Shown here: positions 45,847 through 54,840 of the stretch, in pieces | How the letters are laid out: every line of letters begins with the position of its first letter | Numbering within the stretch: position 1 is the stretch's first letter | Assembly: GCA_900660155.1 (NCBI GenBank) | Contig: CABFPE010000236.1 | Location: 872,362-936,361 of the forward strand | From: Hofstenia miamia | Lineage: Eukaryota > Xenacoelomorpha > Acoela > Hofsteniidae | Reading direction: 5' to 3' | DNA length: 64,000 nucleotides | The notes under the pieces: model-generated | Databases searched by the model: none | Seen by the model: the letters and a program-made list of their open reading frames with translations, nothing else | Told to the model about the DNA's origin: nothing | Translations under genes and position numbers: made by a program

Positions 45847-48090
45847 TTAACCCTAGGGTGCATAAATTTGAAAACTTATAGTTTGCATAGCATGGTCAAT
45901 TGACCCAAGTCTGCTTACTCAGTGAAAAACTGATATTATCACTATAAAACTCTAATTAAACTAATCTGTATGTACAAAACTACAAACAAATAACTAAATT
46001 CCACATAAACAAGAGTTGAAAAAGTTCATTCATTGAGTGCAGTTCTGGCAAACCATCAGCGAGCATGGACCACAAACTTCTTCTTGGCAGACTAAACATT
46101 GACTCCGGGTTTTGTTCTTTCTGCAGACTTTACAAAGTTTTCTTTTGTCGCTTTTATCTGACTCTGGTTGAATTCTCTGATGGACTTCAGCCAATTTCCT
46201 TTTTAAGGAAGAATTGAGGGTTGATGAGGGTGAAAGCCGATTTTCAATCTGTTTCTGACAAAGAGCTTTTGACAGCTCAATCAAAAAATCCCGCCTTGAT
46301 TGCAAAGTCCCGGACTGTTTTTTCCAAATCACATATGAATTTAGGCAAATGATGTCTATCAGATTGCCAAAAACGTTCATAGGCCAACGCCACGTTGCTA
46401 CTCTAGTGGTGTAAAACTTCAGCATTTGATCAGCGGTGTCAACTCCTCCTTTCGTTTTATTGTATTCTAAATTCATTAAAGGCTTCATGGGAGAATTATC
46501 CTCTGTTGAGCTGGTTGTGTGACTTGTGGACAATAGGAGAACATTTTTGTTTGCTTTCGCTTGGTATGACACTAAGAGAGATTTGGAAGAATGATTGTAG
46601 AAGAATTTGCTTTCGTGTAACTCCAATTTCTGTCCGACGCACGCTGGCAATTCCCTTCTATTTTGACGGACTGTTCCCAGAAGTGTCGTTTTGTGCTGCA
46701 ACAGTTTTTTTGCCAGGCTCACCGATGTGAAAAAATTGTCGGTTGTGACATTCAAGCCTAAATCGTAGTATGGTTCCAACAGAGACATCACAACATGTTC
46801 GCCAACTGGAGTTTCCCCTCTAGAACCGTCTTTACCCAAGTATGGTACAGCATTTAGCACAAAATAAGTATCGGAGCAACATATGAACCAAAATTTTATG
46901 CCAAACTTGTCAGGCTTGTTCCTCATGTATTGCGTGAACGGGCACCTAGATCGGCATCCCATGAGCTGTTCGTCGACTGTCACATGAGTGAAGGGACGGT
47001 AGGACTTCCAGCAATTATGCATAACACTCTCCCATACCTCCCTAATGTGACAAAATTTGTCATTTCGTCTCCTTGATGTTCTGCTGGAAAGGTCATCAAA
47101 CCGGAGGTGCTTGGTTATTTGCTCAAACCGATTTATTCCCATTGTTGCTGAAAATATGGGTCTGCCATAATCTGATGACCATAAAGACCGGCGAGGCTCT
47201 CCTCTGGCCTTGAAAACACCTCTTGCAATCAGGAGTCCGATAAAAGCAAGTAATTCCTCACGTGAAAAAGGCTTAGGCCCGCTTGTACTACTAGAACTAC
47301 TAGTGTTGTGTGCGAGTAAATGATTGTTGCTCATTTGAATGATGTTCGACAAATTTTGTTCTCCAAGCAATTGTAAAAAACAGTCGAGGGGATTGTTCAC
47401 GTGAGTGGATATGAAGGGCGTGAGACCACCCCTATGACGAATGATGTTGCGGACAGGTGTTTGTGATGTTGCTGTGCGATATGGATAATGACAATCCCAT
47501 TTGGTAGTCTTGTCTTTTCCCAAAATCTCCTGCTGATTTTGGATATCAAATGGGACAGGTGTGTCATCATTATCATCTGGGGGCTGTGGACTGGCTACAG
47601 TTTCTTCCGGTAAGCTTTCGTCAGAGTCGGAGGTATCAGACAACTGTTGATCAAAGATATTTGTGGAAAACTCTGCGTCATCATGTACTCCCATTGCTGG
47701 GACAGACTCTTCATCATCTGAGGAGTGGCCATCTGAGTTCAAATTGGACAGTATTTGGTATGCTGCTTGCTTTGAACGACGCATGAAAACCTAAATAACA
47801 TTTTATTAATGTAATATAGTTCTTCAATTTACTAGTATAAAGAATTAATTTGGAAACAAAAGTACACTCACCAATTTTGGTCAATTGACCATGATATGCA
47901 GACTAAGTGTCGTGGCAATTAAAGTCTGAGTGGCTGTAGCTACGATAAAGGTTGGCACAGTTTTCAGAGTAGCTATTAATATCACATGACGTCATGTAAT
48001 TTCGCTATTGCAGCTGCAACAGCCTCAGCTTGACGTCAGCTTGAACTTTCAATTATGGTCAATTGACCATGCTATGCATTCTAGGGTTAA
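45847..48090 (-). mobile_element. Complete piggyBac-like transposon with TTAA target duplications
   Basis: TTAA at 45847-45850 and 48087-48090. Ends CCCTAGGGTGCATA (left) and the inverse of CCCTAGAATGCATAGC (right). Subterminal palindromes related to ATGGTCAATTGACCAT occur near 45893 (half-degraded on one side), 47875 and 48055. The only gene is the 584-codon transposase on the minus strand. It is inserted in a LINE whose reading resumes on the other side. Confidence 0.92.
46030..47784 (-). CDS. piggyBac transposase (DDD, TTAA-specific)
   Basis: Uninterrupted 584 codons from ATG 47782-47784. The piggyBac family excises and inserts at TTAA without a scar. Acidic, Ser-rich N-terminus (about residues 20-75). 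The DDE/DDD core has D271 in HVTVDEQL, D349 in TTDNFFTS and D449 in KGGVDTADQM, spacing close to the well-studied moth piggyBac (D268/D346/D447). The C-terminal cysteine-rich zinc domain covers about 551-582 (CKVC, CLVC, CGPC, CQNC), typically needed for end binding. Length is as usual for the family (about 590). No broken motif seen, so activity is possible, but it is not shown. The alternative, a domesticated gene, is unlikely because TIRs and target duplications are present. Confidence 0.93.
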   Translation of the reverse strand: MRRSKQAAYQILSNLNSDGHSSDDEESVPAMGVHDDAEFSTNIFDQQLSDTSDSDESLPEETVASPQPPDDNDDTPVPFDIQNQQEILGKDKTTKWDCHYPYRTATSQTPVRNIIRHRGGLTPFISTHVNNPLDCFLQLLGEQNLSNIIQMSNNHLLAHNTSSSSSTSGPKPFSREELLAFIGLLIARGVFKARGEPRRSLWSSDYGRPIFSATMGINRFEQITKHLRFDDLSSRTSRRRNDKFCHIREVWESVMHNCWKSYRPFTHVTVDEQLMGCRSRCPFTQYMRNKPDKFGIKFWFICCSDTYFVLNAVPYLGKDGSRGETPVGEHVVMSLLEPYYDLGLNVTTDNFFTSVSLAKKLLQHKTTLLGTVRQNRRELPACVGQKLELHESKFFYNHSSKSLLVSYQAKANKNVLLLSTSHTTSSTEDNSPMKPLMNLEYNKTKGGVDTADQMLKFYTTRVATWRWPMNVFGNLIDIICLNSYVIWKKQSGTLQSRRDFLIELSKALCQKQIENRLSPSSTLNSSLKRKLAEVHQRIQPESDKSDKRKLCKVCRKNKTRSQCLVCQEEVCGPCSLMVCQNCTQ

Positions 48091-48429
48091 AGGGCGTAAA
48101 TTTCAAATGTCAAATGAAATCTGTCCATGCGCTTAATTTGTTTAATATTCCTAATAGTGATATAATAATTATATTTTATCTAAAAAGCAGTACGGATTTC
48201 GGAAAGGAATATCTACTAATGATGAACTGATTTACGCCACTGAAAATACTGCGCTATAGCATGTCTTAATTTATCAAAAGTATTTGATTTTCTAAACCAT
48301 AAAATTCATATTTCTAAAATTTAAAAGTTGAATTTTTCAGCTAGTATCATCGATTTAATCTCAAATTATTTATACAAACAAATATATCTGGCGATAAACG
48401 AGCAAAAGAATTTCTGTATAAATCAATAA

Positions 48430-48970
48430 CATCGATAATTATTCAACATAATGCCGCTTGTGTACTAGGGACTTTAGATAAACAAGAACGCATGAACGAA
48501 ATCTTTACTTTGTTGTAATTTCTAGACAGGTTTATGTCGAAGGTGTTGTCATTGCGACTTGTTCAGGTTGTGCTAATTGACATTCGATCGCGGATAACAT
48601 TCAGTGGTTTTCTGATGAGAAAATAAGTATAGAAGACATATTTGGCTAAAAAGGGGTTGCATATGTCGGTAGTTATTGTAGTAAATAATTGCCAATCACA
48701 TTCATTTCTAGCCTGAAGATGCTGTGATTTTAAATCAAGTTTAAGATCGTTTTAATGTTGGGATTGTGGAATTAACTGATGAATTGGAAGTTGCCTCATA
48801 TATTTCTGTAGAAAACAAGGCTTCTTGATATTGGTTTTAACATGCGCTTTTTTGAAACTCATTTGTACTTGTGTTCATTATTTGATGTTTGTTATTAAAC
48901 GTTGATTAAAGCATAACTATATGATATAAAAAAAATTAAAATTGTTGTTTGGAAAAAAATGCAAAGGGTA
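48430..48970. other. Unexplained segment inside the LINE relic
   Basis: LINE homology pauses here. There are frames with stops and no recognised motif; possibly another old insertion. Confidence 0.3.
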
Positions 48971-49590
48971 AATTTGTATAAACATTTCTCAGATTGAATT
49001 TCATTAGAAAAAGGTGTTCCACAAGGGACAATCTGGGGCCCCATGGTATTTAATATTTATGTAAATGATTTAAATAAGAACATTACATGTGGCATTTTGC
49101 AATACGCTGTTGACACAATAATATTTCACTCTAGTATCTCTGTAAAAGATTCAGTAGATATAATTGAAAAAAATTGTGCAGCATTAGCAAGTTTTATGCA
49201 TCACACAAACTAACAACTAATGTTTCAAAAACACAATCTTGTATAATAAATATGTACGTTCTACAAAATTCTCAAAAAATTCGCTCCTTACAATTCAAAA
49301 AATTTCCCTAATTTTAAAATTCCGAATTTTCATAGTAAGCGCACCTTAGTTTTAAGACAAGCAAAAATCAAAGAAAAAACAAATGCAAAATTCTTTTATT
49401 AATACTTCAATCCGTCTTTGGAATGAATTGTTACCATAAATTTTAAGAAACCAAGTCTTTAAAAACGTTTCAAACTAATTATATAAATCACGTATGACTG
49501 AATTGTTCGAATATAAGTGGAGAGGACTCAAATTTATTAACGCTGACTATAGTACTAAAAGAAATTGAAATGCGGTGAATTAAGTATAAT

Positions 49591-50439
49591 TTTTTTGAGA
49601 AACAAATTAATCAAAAATTCATTTTATGAAAAATTAAGTAAATTTATAATTAAAAATTTTCTTGTAAGTTCTGTATATGTACATGCATTAGTGCGCATGT
49701 ATATTTTAGACGCACTTTTGTACTGTGATCAATATTTAATATAATACAAAATATAGTTTCTTCTTCTTCATTTTCCTTGAAAATGGATTTTTTGATACAT
49801 AACAGGGTATTACATTTTATTTGGTTAATTCGTGATAATGCATTCGTAATAATTTTGCATTTTGTATCTGAGAAACCTAAAAGCAATCTAACACAGAACA
49901 TTGATGGAAATACTCCCAAAAAATAATTAATTTGAACTCTTTCCTTACTCAATAGGAAATACTATTTCACAATAGATTTTAGCATCACGTATATGCGTGA
50001 ATTACTCTTTCAGTAAGTTTATAAACCGTGCTATCAAAGCGCGTCTTTGGTCTTTCCCGGCTTAGCCTCCAGATTCTTTGGGAAGAATTTAATGAACGTT
50101 GGAAAAATCTAGATTTTCATTAAAAAATATTTAATATTTTCAAGAAATAACTAATGTTTTATCAAATGTTCTTGAAGACATTTTGAATACAAATGTTAGC
50201 CTTTGAATAAGAGAATTCTTACCAGTGAATGTGTCAATATCCTTGCATTTCTAAACTTTTTAATAGACTTGGAAACAAATTGTTGGAGATTTGGAACAAA
50301 ACGACCCTTTTATTGTGCATGATCCTGAAAAATTTAGGATTATGTATTGAAATGTTAATGTAGTAGTTCGAAAATATATTTTGCCCTGCAAAGCATAGCC
50401 CATAGCCAATTACACCTCATTCGATAATTCAATTTTTTC
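49591..50439. other. AT-rich spacer, nothing firm
   Basis: A minus frame at 49650-49952 is open but unrecognised. Confidence 0.35.
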
Positions 50440-50802
50440 ATGCGTTACCATAAGCAACCTTAATTTCGCAAACGTTTTTTAGCTGACCTAATCTATTAAA
50501 TTTATAAAAAAACTGTAGATTCAATTAAGATGTGCAGTAAATGTTTGAAAGAAAGCCTAAGAATTATCTTTCTGCATCCATTCTCTGCGAAGCAGCTCGT
50601 TAAACTCAATGCTATGTTAAGATTCTTCAAACTCACCAACTTATACCATATAATATCAAACATTTATTAAAAGCAATAATTTTTTTGAATAATTCAAGAT
50701 CAAAGCGTTTTAGATGTAAAAGCAAAAATTAAACGAATCTCATAAATGTCACTAAATGAACATGGAATTCATTACCTACAAAAACCAAGAGCATTGAAAA
50801 AC
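50440..50802 (+). pseudogene. CR1-like LINE C-terminal relic
   Basis: ISNLNFANVF, IQLRCAVNV and LNSMLRFFKLTN align with MSHLNYANTLF, IQLKWALNV and FNILIKFFKITN of the intact ORF2. Stops throughout. Confidence 0.55.
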
Positions 50803-51012
50803 TTAAATTCGTTTAAAAATTTTTGAAAATTTCCTAAAAAATTTTGGTAAAATATTCCATGTAGTTATTGATGTGTTGAGAAATGAAATATGTATTATTC
50901 TCTTGTTATACTTAATAATTTTTAGAGTTCTTTGATTATGGCTAAGCAATATCTCAAGAGATAGAAAACTGGATTTGTGGTATGGAAGACTAAGATATGA
51001 TAAAGTATTCAT
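50803..51012 (-). pseudogene. LINE C-terminal relic, minus strand
   Basis: NQRTLKIIKYNKRII and SFLNTSITTWNILPKFF resemble the KRTYII...SFLNTAINMWNELPKYI block at 2.8 kb. Open for 69 codons. It abuts the 3' end of the older CR1-like copy. Confidence 0.45.
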
Positions 51013-51386
51013 TATTCAGATAATATTTTCAATAACAAGACTGGTTATTATCTGAATAGTGTCAAGAATGATTACAAATAACTACAATACTTACAAAAAA
51101 TAAGACTACAAAATTTGTTATGTTCAAGCAATGGAAATTAGTTGCGCGTTATTGTATAACCTTTATTGTAAAATTTGAATCTTAGCCATGATTTACTTAA
51201 AATGAATTTTCCTTTAACATAATGCTTCAATTTTATTTTAAACTTAATTGCACTCTTTATCATTTAAATTTCATTTGGCAATCGATTCCAATTGCGAATT
51301 GCAACATTAATAAAAGACTGTTGCTTGATTTCTTACGAAATTTAATACTAGTATAATGATTAATTCTTATATTGCGCTTATAAGAT
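51000..51386 (-). mobile_element. Older CR1-like copy, 3' part (downstream of nested insertion)
   Basis: Matches the 3' end and the last part of ORF2 of the element at 51387-55951, about 90% by eye, up to the sequence TATTGCGCTTATAA at about 51370-51383. The missing upstream neighbour of this point (AAAGTTTGGAAATGATATTG) is found at 55960, on the far side of the intact element, so this is the displaced 3' part of one older copy. Confidence 0.75.
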
Positions 51387-51403
51387 AATATAAGATATTC
51401 ATT

Positions 51404-51447
51404 ATTCAGATAATATTTTCAATTACAAAACTGGTTATTATCTGAAT
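51404..51447 (-). other. Conserved 3'-terminal hairpin of the CR1-like family
   Basis: ATTCAGATAATA (51404-51415) pairs perfectly with TATTATCTGAAT (51436-51447) across a 20-nt loop. The same stem occurs in the older copy at 51014-51025 / 51046-51057. Position at the very 3' end suggests an RT recognition structure (inference). Confidence 0.7.
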
Positions 51448-51525
51448 AGCGTCAAGAATGATAACAAATAACTATATTTACAAAAAAATAGGACTACAAA
51501 ATCTGTTCTGTTCAGGCTATGGAAA

Positions 51526-54500
51526 TTAATTGCGCGTTATTGTATAATCTTTATTGTAAAATTTGAATCCTAACCATGATTTACCCAAAATGAATTTTTC
51601 CTTCAACATAAATGCTTTTAATTTTCTTTTAAACGTAATTGCACTCTTAATCATTTTAATTTCACTTGGTAATCGATTCCAATTGCGAATTGCAACATTA
51701 ATAAAAGACTGTTGCTTGATTTTTTTACGAAATTTAATGCTAGTATAATGATTAGTTCTTATATTGCGCTTATGAAAAAAGTTTGGAAATGATATTGAAT
51801 TATAAGGAGGTAATTGATTTGTTATTTTAAAAAACTTTATCAAAATATTAAAAATAAAGAGTTGATTTGGAAACAGCAAAGATGACAAAATGTAATTTCT
51901 TGTTTTGGAGCAGTTTTTCTGACAAACATTCAATGCCCATTTTAATTGTATTGTAAGTTTTTTTACTAATGATTCATTTAAGCTTGAAAAAAGTGTATTT
52001 GCATAATTAAGATGACTCATTACTAGAGCATGAAATAATTGAATCATAATGGCAGAGGGTAAATGTTCAGCTACGTGTGATAATGTTTTAATACTCATTG
52101 CCATGCGTTTTAAAATTTCTTTTACTTGCTGCTTGTATGTTAATTTTGAGTCAATAGTTATACCAAGATATTTGAAGGATTCTTTAGGGGAGATTGAGGC
52201 GTTATTAAAAGTAAGTGAAGAATTGGGTAGGAATACACTTTTCCCCTGAGGATTCAAGATGCAAAATTCAGTTTTTTCACTGTTGTTGTTTAATTTGTGC
52301 ATGTTGAAATATTTACTCAATTTTTCACAATTTTGTTCTACATCATTTATTGCTTGATTTAAGGATGTATTTCCACTAAAAATGCATGTATCATCGGCGT
52401 ATTGAATCAATTGACAATTCGTATGTTGCTGCATGTCGTTTACATATATGTTAAAAAGTAGCGGTCCAAGAATGGTACCTTGCGGTACTCCGTTTTTTAT
52501 AGATAGCCAATTAGAGAAAGTATTATTTAATTTGACGCACTGAATTCTATTAGTTAGATAACTTGATATTAATTTAACGCTACTTTCAGAAAATCTTAGC
52601 TTTTCTAATTTCTTATATAAGATATCGTGATTAATAGAGTCAAAAGCTTTTGAAAGATCAAGGCAGGCCACTGCAACAAATTTGTCAGAGTCAAGAGATG
52701 ATCGCCAATTTTCGGTAGCATACAAAAGAGCATCATCAGTTGAAAAATTCTTGCGGAAACCAAATTGTGTTTTTGACATTAATTGGTGTTTTGAAAGGTG
52801 GTCACTAATTTGATTATGTAAGAGACGTTCGAAAATTTTACTTATTGGCGAAGTAATTGAGATCGGCCTATAATTAATAGCTAAAGTTGCATCTTTCTTT
52901 TTGAAAACCGGAGTAATATATGCTTGTTTCAAACGATTTGGAAAATTGTTCTGTTTTAAGGATTCATTGAAGATGAAATTTAAAGGCTCAGCAATTATAG
53001 AGGCAGTTACTTTTAATATCCAGGAAGGAATTTTAGATGGACCACTAGATTTATTGGGTTTTAGTTTATTAATTGCTTTAATCATTTCGTATGTAGTAGA
53101 AAAACGAAAAATGAATTCGGGTATTTTATTATTAATATTTGGTGATTGATATTTGATATAGGGTCCTTTAAATTTTCCCAAGTTAACAAATGTTTCGTTT
53201 AGTACATTAGTAATGTCAAAATCATTTGTAAATGAGTTCCCATCCGAGTCTCTAATCTCCTCAATGATTGTAGATTTAGATTTTGCAGTGTTAGCAATCT
53301 CATGAATGAGTTTCCATTTAGACTTTTGGTTTGGTAAAATTTTGAATTCATTTTTAATATATTTATTAAAAGATTTACGATTTTCAATATTTGATAAATT
53401 TCTTGCTTTTTTATAAGCTAAGAAATTTTCGCTAGATTTTGTCAATAAGAAATTTTTAAAAGCATTTTTCTTTTCAATAATCAATTTTTTGGATAAATCA
53501 GTTAACCAAGGTTTAGATTTGTTATATTTAGAGGCACAATTTTTAAAATTTTTGTTAATTAAGATCTTCTTTTCTGGACAGAAAATATTAAGGTGTTTTT
53601 CAAAGATTGAAATGAAATTTTCCATCATAGAATTAGTATCTTGTGCATAATACACTTCATGCCAATGTTCAGAAGTCAGCGATAATTTTAGTTTTTCAAC
53701 ATTATGATTATTTTTTTCCCGAATTGTGGTCCATTTCCTAACTATTGAATTTACTGGTTTCGTTGTTATAAAGCTAATGGAAGTAATGCAATGATCGGAG
53801 AACGGACATTCAGCTGTAAAATATGTAAGTTTTGAAAAATCATTATCTGACATTATGAAGTAATCAATAAGCGTGCTACTCGTTGCAGTGACCCTTGACG
53901 GCGTAATTTTATTAACAATATTCAGATTAAACATATTTAGTAAATTGTCAATTTTATCTCGTTCTTTTTGGTCCAAATAATTAATGTTGTAGTCTCCCAT
54001 TAAAATAATGTCTTTATTTTCAGAAACAGCTAAAACCAATTCATTTTCCAATTGCTCAATGAAATAATTCGAGTATTTTTTGTGCGGAGAATAAGAAACA
54101 TTTATCAGTTGTTTTTTATATGTAGCATTTCCTAAGGGATTTGATATTTCTACCCATAAGCTTTCAAATTTAGATACGTCGCTATACTTTATATCTTCGC
54201 GTAATTTAGGTTTGAAAATTTTTGGTATTAATAATGAGACACCTCCACCACTGGATTTTCCTAATAGATTATTAGTTTGCCTATCTTTTCTAAACAAACA
54301 AAATGATTTATTGAATGACCAACAATTATCAAAGTCTTTGTTCGACAACCAGGTTTCCGAGATTCCTAGAATAACATCATTTTTAAAATTAGACATAAAT
54401 TGCTTAAATTCAAAATTTTTCTTTGACAGGTTTTGAAAATTTATATGCACATAGTTAATAGTGTTATTTTTTGCATTCAATCTATCGAAATAAGTATCGT

Positions 54501-54840
54501 AATCTAAAATCGGACCAGGGTTCTTTTCAATGCCATGAAGAATTAATAATAAGGAAAAAAATATTGAGATACTTAGTAATTTTTTAAAGCTGATAAACAC
54601 GATGAAGATGTTTTTGTTGTTAATAGGAGAATAATGAATTAATTTATAATAGCATACTTTTCTTCTTTTTATATTCAAAACATGGGTAGTTTCATATTTT
54701 TTATGACAATAAAATAAGTTAAATAACAAAAGAAGGATTAACAATTTTGAATGAAAATAATTTTTAGCATTTAGATGATGAAATTTCCATAGCCTGAGCG
54801 TCGTTAGTAAATGCACAAAATATAAATATTTACAAGACAT
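51526..54840 (-). CDS. CR1-like ORF2: hydrophobic leader with 2A-like motif, AP endonuclease, reverse transcriptase
   Basis: Open for 1104 codons from ATG 54838-54840. Two hydrophobic stretches lie at about residues 31-45 and 78-102; the second leads directly into HGIEKNPGP (102-110), matching the 2A ribosome-skipping core (D(V/I)ExNPGP) except that Gly replaces the first Asp. The endonuclease follows: HINFQNLS (132-139), GISETWL (159-165), GDYNINYLD (282-290), LIDYFIMS (324-331) and the SDH motif (348-350). RT: KPNKSSGPSKIPSWIL (594-609), NYRPISITSPISKIFERLL, LDLSKAFDSINHDIL (motif A), GVPQGTILGPLLFNIYVNDM (motif B) and QYADDT (813-818, motif C). C-terminal CR1 block GKSWLGFKFYNKD. All catalytic motifs are present. 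It overlaps ORF1 by 11 nt. Confidence 0.92.
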   Translation of the reverse strand: MSCKYLYFVHLLTTLRLWKFHHLNAKNYFHSKLLILLLLFNLFYCHKKYETTHVLNIKRRKVCYYKLIHYSPINNKNIFIVFISFKKLLSISIFFSLLLILHGIEKNPGPILDYDTYFDRLNAKNNTINYVHINFQNLSKKNFEFKQFMSNFKNDVILGISETWLSNKDFDNCWSFNKSFCLFRKDRQTNNLLGKSSGGGVSLLIPKIFKPKLREDIKYSDVSKFESLWVEISNPLGNATYKKQLINVSYSPHKKYSNYFIEQLENELVLAVSENKDIILMGDYNINYLDQKERDKIDNLLNMFNLNIVNKITPSRVTATSSTLIDYFIMSDNDFSKLTYFTAECPFSDHCITSISFITTKPVNSIVRKWTTIREKNNHNVEKLKLSLTSEHWHEVYYAQDTNSMMENFISIFEKHLNIFCPEKKILINKNFKNCASKYNKSKPWLTDLSKKLIIEKKNAFKNFLLTKSSENFLAYKKARNLSNIENRKSFNKYIKNEFKILPNQKSKWKLIHEIANTAKSKSTIIEEIRDSDGNSFTNDFDITNVLNETFVNLGKFKGPYIKYQSPNINNKIPEFIFRFSTTYEMIKAINKLKPNKSSGPSKIPSWILKVTASIIAEPLNFIFNESLKQNNFPNRLKQAYITPVFKKKDATLAINYRPISITSPISKIFERLLHNQISDHLSKHQLMSKTQFGFRKNFSTDDALLYATENWRSSLDSDKFVAVACLDLSKAFDSINHDILYKKLEKLRFSESSVKLISSYLTNRIQCVKLNNTFSNWLSIKNGVPQGTILGPLLFNIYVNDMQQHTNCQLIQYADDTCIFSGNTSLNQAINDVEQNCEKLSKYFNMHKLNNNSEKTEFCILNPQGKSVFLPNSSLTFNNASISPKESFKYLGITIDSKLTYKQQVKEILKRMAMSIKTLSHVAEHLPSAIMIQLFHALVMSHLNYANTLFSSLNESLVKKLTIQLKWALNVCQKNCSKTRNYILSSLLFPNQLFIFNILIKFFKITNQLPPYNSISFPNFFHKRNIRTNHYTSIKFRKKIKQQSFINVAIRNWNRLPSEIKMIKSAITFKRKLKAFMLKEKFILGKSWLGFKFYNKDYTITRN

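Larger units (their letters stand above)
44180..49590 (+). pseudogene. CR1-like LINE split by a piggyBac insertion
   Basis: Before the piggyBac: GISETWLNNYN (endonuclease), ETLIDYFFISKHALNYKYNC (endonuclease end), a 125-codon open piece at 44915-45292, KNNSSGPSPFDT, ITPAYKKDNPNVCSNCRPIS and SSLISKIFEYLLCDQINN (RT motif 1). After it: KKQYGFRKGISTNDELIYAT, SKVFDFLNHKIHISK (motif A), GVPQGTIWGPMVFNIYVNDL (motif B), LQYAVDTIIF (motif C, YADD decayed to YAVD), and a C-terminal tail. The order matches the intact ORF2 at 51.5 kb. A further unexplained segment interrupts it at about 48430-48970. Confidence 0.78.

Noticed and set aside
46506-47786. Plus-strand frames of 74-78 codons over the piggyBac gene
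   Set aside because: Shadows of the intact minus-strand transposase.
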